From NCBI GenBank assembly GCA_001313365.1, contig BBFS01000129.1, forward strand, positions 1 through 11,322: a stretch of DNA of 11,322 nt, written 5' to 3'. Shown here piece by piece: positions 1-7,842 of this stretch. The position numbers were made by a program, and so were the translations under genes. This stretch comes from Paenarthrobacter nitroguajacolicus JCM 14115. Lineage in GTDB: Bacteria > Actinomycetota > Actinomycetes > Actinomycetales > Micrococcaceae. A model generated the notes under the pieces. The model was not told the origin of the DNA. It saw nothing but the letters and a program-made list of their open reading frames with translations, and searched no databases. Positions within the stretch are counted from its first letter, which is position 1, and every line of letters starts with the position of its first letter.

Positions 1-134
1 CAGGGTTCACAACGGCAGGGCAGGGTGATCGGCGTCAGGGCGGCGCTCGCCAAGGCAAACCCCCAGCAGGCTCCGGCCGCTCCTGCCAACACAGCAATGG
101 CTGAAGCATTGCGAAGGGCCGGACTGGGTAAGTA
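1..134 (+). CDS. possible 3' end of an unassigned gene (edge fragment)
   Basis: One plus-strand frame is open from the window edge to a TAA at 132-134 and ends in a basic stretch, ALRRAGLGK. I do not recognise the product. The opposite strand over the same bases reads a hydrophobic Ala/Gly/Leu-rich stretch, so a minus-strand membrane protein running off the left edge is an alternative. A C5 run at 60-64 and a C7 run at 137-143 make the frame uncertain. The plus reading would place the palindromic repeat at 160-210 between two convergent genes, a common position for such elements. Confidence 0.22.
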
Positions 135-159
135 AGCCCCCCCGCTGCCAACGAATCCC

Positions 160-210
160 GCCCTTGTTCGAGCGCCGTCCCGTTCTACGGTGAGTCGGAC
201 GAACACGGGC
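160..210. repeat. palindromic intergenic repeat, copy 1
   Basis: The arms GCCCTTGTTCG (160-170) and CGAACACGGGC (200-210) pair at 10 of 11 positions around a centre that itself holds CCGT-TCT-ACGG. The core at 177-203 matches the core of the second copy (4917-4943) at 25 of 27 positions. It lies just beyond the corrected stop of the hydrolase gene. It looks like a REP-type element that could fold in RNA or DNA and may help end transcription. Confidence 0.7.
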
Positions 211-229
211 CGGATTCGTGAGCGGATGC

Positions 230-1243
230 CTACAAACCCGCGGTCCGGGCCTCCCACGCCTCTGCGTTCGAAGCCTGCAGAGCCATCGGTAGCCAGCGCC
301 CGATACGTTCGAACGCTGGCGCCTGACCGGTTCCGGCGACAGGAAAATGTCGTGGAACGCGTTCGGCAGCCGGCTCACCGTGACGGTGTCCGCCAGGGAC
401 AACGCGCGGTGGGCCACGGCGTCGACGTTGAGTGCCACGTCAGCGGTGAGCGCGTCGGCCGACCACTTTGGTTGGAGATAGCTCTTGTCCGAGAGCAACA
501 CGAGTACCGGAACTTCGATGCCCAAACCTGCTGCGACGGTTGCCTGGCCACGAAACACGGCGTCGAGGAAGGCCGGAGTGATAGGGAATCCGCGGTCAGG
601 CCGCCACTCGAGGTTGTAGTCCCATTCGCCGTCAAGAGTGGCTGATACGGCCCGGGTGTAGATGCCCGGATCCACTGGTGGCAGCGGCGTCAAGGGGTGA
701 AGCCTGGCGTGGAGCCCCCCCACGAGGGGCGCGATCGCCCGCCTCCCGAGTTCAGTCGCCTGGAATTCCAGCCAAGGGCTGTTGAGGATTACGGCCGATG
801 CGATGCCGGGATGGCGGGCGGCCCACAGGCTGAGGGTGAGCCCACCGGTGGAGTGTCCCAACAGGATGAGCGGCCGGTCCACGCCCGAAACACCAGAGCG
901 GCCCATGGCTGAAAGAGCTGCTTCGATGTCGGCGTCGTAGTCCGCGAGGTTGGTGACGAAGCCCGGCACCATTCCAGGGCTTAGGCTGCGACCATAATTA
1001 TGCAGGTCCAGGGCGTAGAAGCTAGCGCCGGCCCGATGCCAGAACTCGGCCACATGTTTTTGGAAGAAGTACAAAACGTCGGCGTCGATTCCAGCGTCGT
1101 CGGGAATTTCGCCGGAGACCGCGAGCCACTCCGGGGCGACCCCGAGGTACCGGACCAAGGTGGCGGTAGCGCCGCCGTCGAGCTTTAGCGTTTGTTGCTC
1201 AAATCCCTCGCCAAGAATGTCCGGGGGTCCACGGCTGCGTCAT
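230..1243 (-). CDS. alpha/beta hydrolase (serine hydrolase, lysophospholipase-like)
   Basis: Predicted cytoplasmic alpha/beta-fold hydrolase of the serine aminopeptidase S33/Hydrolase_4 type, about 336 residues after correction. The nucleophile elbow GHSTGG lies near residue 130 (G-x-S-x-G). LLSDKSY near 251 supplies a likely acidic residue, and NAFHDIF near 296 the likely catalytic His. The true start is the ATG at 1241-1243 (MTQPWTPDILGEGFEQ), preceded by AGAAGGA about ten bases upstream. A frame continuing from the body only offers a TTG at 1158, because a G5 run at 1223-1227 has one base too many. A second break near 315 (one base lost) hides the real stop at 230-232; without correction the frame runs on to the window edge with unrelated residues. 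The start overlaps the stop of the upstream DUF1622 gene as ATGA, implying one transcript. The substrate cannot be told; esterase or lipase activity is an inference. Confidence 0.85.
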
Positions 1244-1607
1244 GAGTTTTTTTCCTTCTGCCACGCCAGCGGCCCGTTATTTCGAGCTCAAGGGAGAAGC
1301 TGAGGAAGGTACGGATCAGCACGATGATGGCCAGGACGCCGACGCTCTCAAAGGTAGGGGGTCACGGCGACGGTCCGGATGATATCGGCGGCCACCAGGA
1401 GTTCGAGCCCCCCCAGCAGGATGGACCTGCCCAGCAGTTGCCGGTATGAGCGGTACGGAGAGAAGGGGGGGCGAGGCCCCGGGCGCGTTTTGGTTGATAC
1501 CCTCGCAGGGCCAAAGGGACGGACACCAAGGCCCCGATCACCATGACTGCCACCCCCGCGAAGTCCATGTACCGGCCGACTTCTTCGATGACGTGCTGGA
1601 AATCCAT
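1240..1607 (-). CDS. DUF1622 family integral membrane protein
   Basis: Small membrane protein, about 120 residues after correction, matching the DUF1622 pattern: a short helical N-terminus (MDFQHVIEEVGRYMDFAG), a hydrophobic segment (VAVMVIGALVSVPLAL), then a second half containing YRSYRQLLGRSILLGLELL, VAADIIRTVAV and IIVLIRTFLSFSLELEI. About three membrane helices are expected. Function is unknown. The ATG at 1605-1607 is preceded by AGGGAGG at short spacing. Frame breaks: C7 on this strand at 1465-1471 (five expected), G7 at 1408-1414 (four expected, in frame), C5 at 1357-1361 (four expected) and a lost C near 1262-1264. With these repaired the frame ends TGRWPWQKEKNS and its TGA overlaps the ATG of the hydrolase, so the two genes are probably translationally coupled. 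Confidence 0.82.
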
Positions 1608-1671
1608 GGCCCTCCCTGCTAGGTGCGTGCCTCCACCGTCTCACAGAGCCATCGCCGCACGCAGCAAACAA

Positions 1672-1719
1672 CGACGGCGCAGCCGGGTTCCGTTCAGAAG
1701 AACCTGGCTGCCGCCGTCG
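1672..1719 (-). terminator. hairpin terminator behind the MSMEG_6728-family gene
   Basis: Arms at 1672-1690 and 1700-1719 form a long GC-rich stem (GACGGC...GGTTC against GAACC...GCCGTC, with one or two mismatches or bulges) around a nine-base loop. Read on the minus strand it is followed by TTGTTTG. It starts about 35 bases past the stop of the minus-strand gene ending at 1755 and upstream of the DUF1622 gene, separating the two units. Confidence 0.7.
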
Positions 1720-1735
1720 GGCGCTGGTAAAAGGT

Positions 1736-1765
1736 GCCGCTACAGCGCCGGCCGCTACAGCGCCG
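1736..1765. repeat. 15-bp direct tandem repeat, two copies
   Basis: GCCGCTACAGCGCCG occurs at 1736-1750 and again at 1751-1765 with no mismatch. On the minus strand the copies carry the end of the MSMEG_6728-family gene, so its stop codon TAG appears twice, 15 bases apart. The first one met (1755-1757) ends the protein. Confidence 0.9.
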
Positions 1766-2679
1766 GCGCCGGGACCGGGAAGAACACCCGGGGGGGATCC
1801 TGAAGCAGTGCGGGGTAGTCGAAGTCGGTGCGCTTGATCACCTTGGTGACCTCGAAGTTGCGCGCGAACCGGCCGTCAACGGTAATGGGTCGGCCCTGGA
1901 TCAGGCCAACAGCGAAGGTTTGGCCACCGTCGAAGGGAACCGCAAGTTCGGTCTTGCCGGGCAGGGTGTTGAATGCCTGCTCCTGGGCCTGACGCTTGCG
2001 CGTGGGCTTCTTCTCTTGCTGCTTGACGGGCCGCTTCTTCGGGCCTTAACCTGACGGCGGGACTTTTCCTCCGCGTACACGAACTGGTACTCGTCGGGGG
2101 GGTCTGCCGGGGGGGCAGCGGCACGGGCCTTGCCGTGCGGCGGCATGGCGACGGTGGTGAGCTGCTCCGGACGGAGGTCCTCCACGTTGGCGCGCAGGAT
2201 CAGCAGGCGGTCCTCTTCCGGGTCCTCCGGGTGGAACTCGTGCTTGGGTTCCGGCCATACGTACTCGAGCTTTTCCTCGGTGCCGGGGGAAGATCAGGGA
2301 GTAGTGCTTGGGATCCTTGGAAATCAGCTTGGAGCGGTGGCTGAGGTGCAGGTCCTCGTGTCCGAGCCACGGCGGCATGACGATCCTGGAGGCATAGTCA
2401 GGGTGGGCCGCCTGCGGGGCGAACTCCGTGATGTTGGTGCGCGTGTTGTCCGGGTGGCCGCGAGCAATCCACTCGTCAGCCATGGCCAGGCCGTACATGG
2501 TGAGCGCGGGGACGTGGCCCATCCACATGCGCACGGCGGGGGGTGGGACTGCCAACCGTACTCCGGGATCACCAACGCGCGGAGAACCTGAAGGCTTCGA
2601 CGCGCTGTTTGCCGAGCCTTGAAGTGTCGAGCGCCGCGGCACTCTCACGGAAATCGGCGAAAGGGAGGAAAGTCTGCAT
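1755..2679 (-). CDS. MSMEG_6728 family protein
   Basis: About 304 residues after correction. The N-terminal half matches my memory of the actinobacterial MSMEG_6728 family: MQTFLPFADFRESAAALDTS, then RLGKQRVEALQVLRAL, VIPEYGWQSHPAVRMWMGHV and SRIVMPPWLGHEDLHLSHRS. The family is sometimes linked to pyrimidine-dimer DNA glycosylases, but I see no way to confirm an activity here. After about residue 170 comes an Ala/Pro-rich hinge, a Lys/Arg-rich stretch (KKRPVKQQEKKPTRKRQ) and a compact tail ending VFFPVPAPAL. The ATG at 2677-2679 has AAAGG almost touching it. Frame breaks: lost C near 2590, G6 at 2538-2543 (four expected), G5 at 2285-2289 (four expected), G7 at 2109-2115 and 2096-2102 (in frame), lost base near 2044, G7 at 1790-1796 (in frame). 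The gene is divergent from the deaminase. Confidence 0.82.
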
Positions 2680-2753
2680 CCTTTCAGTTTGAGGGTGCCG
2701 GGCGTAAGAACCAAGTTGAGTGCTCCGGGACACGTGCCGGTGTTGGGGGGGCC

Positions 2754-3804
<1,051 letters not shown>

Positions 3805-3894
3805 GGCACGGCAGCCGAGACCCGTGGATCACTTGCGGCGTCTGTGATGTCACACTCAGTCACGACACACGGTGTTTACCTTCCGCAGTCGCGG

Positions 3895-3907
3895 GAATTA
3901 ACAATTC
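3895..3907. promoter_or_regulatory. short inverted repeat before the X25 fusion gene
   Basis: GAATT-AAC-AATTC is a perfect 5+3+5 inverted repeat about 43 bases before the ATG at 3950, in the AT-richest part of the 145-base gap behind the deaminase. TTAACA overlaps it and is followed 17 bases later by TAGGGA, a weak promoter candidate. A protein-binding role is only a guess. Confidence 0.3.
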
Positions 3908-3949
3908 ATTGGCAAACTTCTAGGGAGTATCCACCGTTGAAGGAGAAGC

Positions 3950-4877
3950 ATGGGCGCGAATACCGCCGAGAACACCAACCTTCGTCTGAAGGCCGTACTG
4001 GACATCCTCGCTGAGAGCGTATGGTCCGGGGGGGCTACGTTGAACGCCGGCGAGGTGCTGGCCGAAGCGATCGTCCGAGTACCTTTCAATGACCACGAGG
4101 CTGAACTTCTCAGTGGCGGCATTCCTCGCGGCCACAAGACCCTGACGTCTGCCTCGGCGAAGCTGGTCAAGGCTGGCTGGCTGGTCAAGGGCCGCTCGGT
4201 TGGACCATTCCGGAGGACGGCCTGCGTGCGACTGTGGCCTTCCCGGACGCTCAGGCATTTGGAGCAGCGCTCGACGCCGGCACTCCGGTACCGGCCGACG
4301 TCGCCGTTCCGACGGCCCCCGCCTGTGAAGCCGCAAGCCAAGAAGACAGCTGCAACCAAAAGGGCCGCTGCGAAGAAGGCCACTGAGCCTAAAGTCGCGG
4401 CCGCTGATGTAGCTGAGCCGAAGGTTGCTGCCGCCAAGTCTCCGCGCCGAAGGCCAAAGCTGCAACAGTCAAGGCTTCCTCCGCCGCGGTTGCCCCCACC
4501 GCTACGAAGTCCACCGCGAAGAAGTCCACGCGCAAGGCGCCGGCGAAAGCAGCAGCCGCCTCCGCCGTCGAGACCCTCCCACAGCCTGACGCCGTGGCGA
4601 TCGCCGGGGACTTTAATAAAATCCTGGGAGCACCCGAGGATTGGGCGCCGCAGTACGACGAAGCCCAGATGGATTTCAACCCGCTGGTCCAGGTGTGGAC
4701 GCTGACGGCTGAGCTGCCGCCGGCTTTTACACCTACAAGATCGCGCTGAACCGTTCATGGGACGAGAACTACGGTGCGTTCGGCGCCCGTGATGGCGCGA
4801 ACCACGAGTTGAACCACGACGGCGGTCCGGTCACCATCACGTACAGCCACGCGACGCGGGACATTGTGGTCGGCTAG
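3950..4877 (+). CDS. winged-helix-like / Ala-Lys-rich / X25-module fusion protein
   Basis: About 308 residues after correction, in three parts. Residues 1-100 are helical and end in a winged-helix-like wing (KLVKAGWLVKGRSGWTIPED). Residues about 120-205 are a low-complexity Ala/Lys/Pro linker with KKTAATKRAAAKKA-type repeats, like histone H1 tails. Residues about 215-308 match the X25 module of pullulanases: AIAGDFNKILGAPEDWAPQY, then PAGFYTYKIALNRSWDENYG and GGPVTITYSHATRDIVV. No catalytic glycosidase domain is present, and no signal peptide, so despite a glycosidase-like module this is probably not a starch-degrading enzyme. AAGGAG sits five bases before the ATG. Frame breaks: G7 at 4028-4034 (in frame), lost G near 4198, C5 at 4316-4320 (four expected), lost base near 4441, lost base near 4720. 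Related proteins are, as I recall, named glycosidase in Arthrobacter; the role is unknown. Confidence 0.82.
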
Positions 4878-4895
4878 GTCTATTTCCGGCTCGAA

Positions 4896-4953
4896 ACCTG
4901 CCCTCATTCGTCCCACGTCCCGTTGTACGGTGAGTGGGACGAATGAGGCAGGT
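4896..4953. repeat. palindromic intergenic repeat, copy 2
   Basis: The arms 4896-4916 and 4934-4953 pair perfectly over 20 bases apart from a single bulged C (arm core CCTCATTCGTCCCAC against GTGGGACGAATGAGG). The 17-base centre includes CCGT-TGT-ACGG. It starts 19 bases past the stop of the X25 fusion gene and ends 17 bases before the acylphosphatase ATG. The core 4917-4943 matches copy 1 at 25 of 27 positions. Possible terminator or REP-type element. Confidence 0.85.
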
Positions 4954-4970
4954 CTCGTTAAGGTGGTTCC

Positions 4971-5303
4971 ATGACTGACGAAACCCTTCGCCTCACAGCC
5001 CGCATCACCGGAGTGGTCCAAGGGGTCGGGTTCCGCTACTGGACGGCCCGTAAAGCTGACGAGCTCATGTTGAAGGGAACAGTCCGCAACGACCACGACG
5101 GCTCGGTGCTGTTGGTCGCTGAGGGGGAGCCATCCGAGGTCAGTCAGCTCACCTCCTGGCTCCACTCCACCGGGCACCTGGGCGCGTGGACAACGTTGAC
5201 TTTGAGGTTTCCGAAGCAACCGGGGGAGTTCGACGATTTCCGCATTGTGGCTGAGCCGTTGCTAGGCCCCCCCGGGCGATGCCGTGGTGAGCTGATTCGG
5301 TAG
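4971..5303 (+). CDS. acylphosphatase
   Basis: Small cytosolic enzyme that hydrolyses acyl-phosphate bonds such as carbamoyl phosphate or 1,3-bisphosphoglycerate. The signature GVVQGVGFRYWT (residues 14-25) provides the phosphate loop and catalytic Arg, and GTVRNDHDGSV (residues 36-46) the catalytic Asn. After correction the middle reads APGRVDNVDFEVSEATGEFD, as in the family: a base is lost near 5168 and the G5 at 5222-5226 has one too many, so the two errors cancel. The family normally ends close to FDDFRIV, so the last residues are a tail of uncertain length: the C7 at 5267-5273 decides between a stop at 5301-5303 and one at 5293-5295. The 3' end converges on, and overlaps, the PIN toxin gene. 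The ATG follows AAGGTGGTTCC. Confidence 0.93.
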   Translation: MTDETLRLTARITGVVQGVGFRYWTARKADELMLKGTVRNDHDGSVLLVAEGEPSEVSQLTSWLHSTGHLGAWTTLTLRFPKQPGEFDDFRIVAEPLLGPPGRCRGELIR

Positions 5304-5655
5304 CGGCGAGGAGTAGCTCGTGGTCGTAAGCGACCAGCCTGTCGGTCTGCAGTCGAATGGCTGCTGCCAAGTGAATAGCGTCCGCACTCCTCAACTGTCT
5401 CGGGAGTGCCGCTGCGTACATGAGGTCTGAGCGGGCCACGTCAACCAAGTTGATTCCGGCCAAAACGGCGTTGACGACGTCGAACGGCAAATTCCTCCGA
5501 CGAGCTGCGCAGTGCAGTTCCGTGTAGAGGAGCATGGAAGCCACGAGGTGTGCTCCGGAGGCTGCTATCTCCACCAAGTAGGCAGCAGCGGCGGCTGACT
5601 CCCGTTCGCCGACTACCAACTTCATGGCGGCGGAAGTGTCAACGTAAACGATCAC
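5262..5655 (-). CDS. vapC: PIN-domain toxin (VapC-like ribonuclease)
   Basis: About 130 residues. PIN-fold Mg-dependent ribonuclease of a type II toxin-antitoxin pair. The acidic residues are visible: Asp in MIVYVDTSA (residue 6), Glu in LLYTELHCAARR (about 46), Asp in RSADAIHLAAA (about 93) and Asp in LVAYDHELL (about 111). The GTG start at 5653-5655 overlaps the antitoxin stop as GTGA, so the pair is translationally coupled. The 3' end depends on a G7 run (5267-5273 on plus): with six bases the frame stops at 5262-5264 right after HGIAR, normal for the family; with seven it reads on through the acylphosphatase gene to 5149. I take the shorter form. Targets of PIN toxins are RNAs such as initiator tRNA or rRNA in known members; here unknown. 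Confidence 0.9.
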
Positions 5656-5921
5656 CTGTCGCCGCGCAGATCGGCCAGGATATCGGCTGTAGTTATGTCG
5701 CTGCTGATGCGAGGCAGGATTGTGAAGTCCACAGGTGTCTCGCTTGCCGGCCGGACGCTACCTGCTTGGAGTAGACGTTCAAAGGGGGAAGCCGACGGTG
5801 GAATGAGGGTTGCCGCCACCTCGCCGTTGTTGGTGACGTCGATGACTTCCCCCCCATTTTTGACGCGTTCCAGAATCTTACTGCTCTGATTACGCAGTTC
5901 CCGGTGCGGAATAGTTGTCAT
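5652..5921 (-). CDS. Phd/YefM-type antitoxin of the PIN toxin
   Basis: About 88 residues after correction. The N-terminal half is the Phd/YefM DNA-binding fold: MTTIPHRELRNQSSKILERV, then a beta hairpin VIDVTNNGEVAATLIPP; the rest (SDITTADILADLRGDR) should bind and block the toxin. The ATG at 5919-5921 is chosen because ACGGAGG lies six bases upstream; a longer frame to 5948 has no such site. A C7 at 5849-5855 adds one Gly in frame (KNGGEVID, where KNGEVID is usual). The antitoxin comes first and the toxin second, the normal order. The product probably represses its own operon. It lies 54 bases downstream of ribokinase on the same strand, but has its own strong ribosome site. Confidence 0.92.
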   Translation of the reverse strand: MTTIPHRELRNQSSKILERVKNGGEVIDVTNNGEVAATLIPPSASPFERLLQAGSVRPASETPVDFTILPRISSDITTADILADLRGDR

Positions 5922-5975
5922 GATCGGCCTCCGTAGCAATCGTAGCATCCTCCGCGCCGACAGCGTTTCCGCTGG

Positions 5976-6882
5976 TCAGGCGGGCTGAGCTGCAGTCCGC
6001 GTCGCCTCGACGTAGTGCTCCAGCGGCTGCAGCGCAGGCTGCGAGGAGCTGTCCCTGACAGCGTCGGCACCAACGGCGTTGGCTACTGACAAGCGTGCGC
6101 GTACTCAAGTCCGGACTGGAGCGCCAGGACCAGCGCGGCGCAGAAGGCGTCCCCCCCGGCACCGATGGTGTTGGCAATGTCGGCGACTCGCACCGCCGGA
6201 GCCCCCCCGGCCACCCGTTCGCCGTCGACGAAGATCGCCGAACCTCGCCCCCCCCGTAGGTCACTGCAACCAGCGGAGCGTCGCGGAGGGCCGGGATCAG
6301 TTGGTACTCTGTCTCGTTCACGATCACCAGGTCGCAACGTTCCAAGAGCTCGGGAATGATCGGTGCAGCAGGGGCAGCGTTCAAGACAAAGAACCCCCTT
6401 GGCCTGGCGTGCGGCTTCCAGCACAACCTCCTGGTCCACTTCGAGTTGGCACAGGACGGCCTCGTCATCAGCGAACGTAACACCCTCCAGCTCACCAAAG
6501 CGTTGGCGCCGGGGCACACCACTATCTGGTTCTCGCCCCCCCCACCGTCTACCAGCACCAGGGCGGTTCCAGTGGCAGCATCCGCCCGGGATACGTCCTG
6601 AACGTCGACGCCGGCGGCCGTCATCGCGCTGAGAAGACTGGCGCCGGCGTCGTCCTGACCTACGGCCCCCCCCACCATGCGGGAGTGTCCGGTGAGCCGG
6701 GCCGCAGCAACAGCCTGGTTGGCGCCCTTCCCGCCGGGTTGTTGGCGGAGAACGCCTCCGCCAACGGTTTCACCGGGCGAAGGGAGTCGGTTGCTGTCGC
6801 CGTGATGTCGAGGTTAATGCTGCCCACCACCGTGAGCGTGGGGGGCCAATTTGGGCGCATGGGACTGCAGGGACGTGCTCAT
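5976..6882 (-). CDS. rbsK: ribokinase (PfkB family)
   Basis: 297 residues after correction. It phosphorylates D-ribose to ribose-5-phosphate in the cytoplasm. Visible: TLTVVGSINLDI near the N-terminus, GGKGANQAVAAARLTGHSRM (PfkB signature 1), NQIVVCPGANAL, CDLVIVNETEYQLI and NTIGAGDAFCAAL (signature 2, with GAGD anion hole and catalytic Asp). The ATG at 6880-6882 follows AAAGGG at seven bases. Frame breaks are many: C6 on this strand at 6840-6845 (one extra), lost C near 6790, eight-base runs at 6666-6673, 6536-6543 and 6248-6255 (in frame), lost base near 6508, five-base run at 6394-6398 (one extra), lost base near 6236, seven-base runs at 6202-6208 and 6151-6157, lost base near 6095. The 6151 run turns GAGD into GAGGD in the active site. 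The gene starts 37 bases behind the GntR stop, so they form an operon. Confidence 0.95.
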
Positions 6883-6919
6883 GGGAGAACCCTTTCGGGA
6901 TATTAGCGGAGGGGAGATT

Positions 6920-7708
6920 TCAGGAGGACTGGATGACGGAGAGGTGCCCGGCCTTGGCCGCCACCAGGCATTTGGCGAGATAGAACGGAGAACCATTCCG
7001 GCGGACGTATTGGGTGAGGACCAGCACGGGATCGGAGGGGGGGCGGAGGCCCAGCAACTTCGCACGGCTGGGGGGGCCGGCGGTGCTCAGGCTGATCTGG
7101 CATTCGCCGGGGGCCAAGGGGCGCGCCGGGCAGCCCGCTGAGGACTTCCAAGAGCGTTGACGCGGAAAGCGTGGGAGCTTCTGCAGCTTCGGCCAAGGCC
7201 TCGGCTTCGGGGGGGATTCCCTGGGCGACGTTCTCCTGGAGATGCGCCAAGGGCTCACCGTTCCGGATGAGCACACTTTCCCAGAACCACACATCCTCGT
7301 CAGGCTGGACACCAATGCCTGGCGCCACGAATTCCGAGGCCGGTTGCTTGACTGCGGCTACCCGTTTGACCTGGATGTCCTGGTCCGGCCCGCCAAGAAG
7401 CTGATCGAACGGTCGAATGTGTTCAATGCCGATGCGGGGGGGAGCGAATCGGCAACAAACCGGCCAACTCCGCGTCGTGCCCGGGTAAGGCCATCTTCTT
7501 CCAGCAACATCAGCGCTTCCCGGATCACGGTACGGCTGACGTCCATCATGCTGCCCAGCTCCGTCTCCGTGGGGGGGAGCAGGGAACCCGGCGGCAGGAT
7601 TTTGGTCCGGATCGCTTCGGCGATGCGGGAGTAGGCCGCGACGCGCAAAGGCTGCCCGGGTTGGGCGGCGATGGGTCGCGACAGGAACTGGACGGCGTTG
7701 TCGGTCAA
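6920..7708 (-). CDS. GntR family regulator with UTRA effector domain
   Basis: 257 residues after correction. The N-terminal winged helix-turn-helix of GntR type is clear: YSRIAEAIRTKILPPGSLLP, then ELGSMMDVSRTVIREALMLL, EEDGLTRARRGVGRFVAD (residues about 26-88). The C-terminal part (DVWFWESVLIRNGEPLAHLQ to RRNGSPFYLAKCLVAAKAGH) resembles the UTRA ligand-binding domain of HutC-type members, which bind small metabolites. The ligand is probably a nucleoside, ribose or ribose phosphate, judged only from the neighbours. The start is TTG at 7706-7708 with AGTGAGG five bases before it; an in-frame TAA upstream excludes a longer form. Frame breaks: G7 at 7571-7577 (in frame), 7436-7442 (five expected), 7209-7215 (in frame), G5 at 7099-7103 (one extra), G7 at 7070-7076 and 7037-7043 (in frame). 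It is divergent from the MFS gene. Confidence 0.94.
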
Positions 7709-7773
7709 GGGTGCCTCACTTGAGATGGGTTACGGATACTGTACCGGATGACTGTGATAGGTTGCACAAGCTC

Positions 7774-7793
7774 GTAATACATGCTTGTATAAC
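7774..7793. promoter_or_regulatory. probable GntR operator in the divergent promoter region
   Basis: GTAATACA-TGCT-TGTATAAC is an imperfect palindrome with half-sites matching at 7 of 8 positions, including perfect ATACA/TGTAT. It lies in the 134-base gap between the divergent regulator and transporter. HutC-subfamily GntR proteins commonly bind AT-rich palindromes with TA-AC half-sites, so this is the best operator candidate. TTGCAC at 7762-7767 and TGTATA at 7786-7791 (18 apart) could be the -35 and -10 of the transporter, with the repeat covering the -10. Confidence 0.55.
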
Positions 7794-7842
7794 AACTCAC
7801 ATCTCGTGGCGCCGCCCGCGCCCTCGGACAAAGGAGTTTGAT

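Noticed and set aside
4431..4560. Ala/Lys-rich stretch as a tandem DNA repeat or CRISPR-like array
   Set aside because: The repetition is at protein level with varied codons; no regular unit and spacer pattern exists in the DNA.
3898..4758. 286-codon minus frame opposite the X25 fusion gene
   Set aside because: It is rich in Arg, Gly, Ser and Phe with no family resemblance, as expected for the complement of Ala/Lys codons, and the plus strand has a ribosome site and recognised modules.
6660..6882. Divergent short proteins near the ribokinase start
   Set aside because: The frames are pieces of the PfkB N-terminus split by the six-base run at 6840 and a lost base near 6790.
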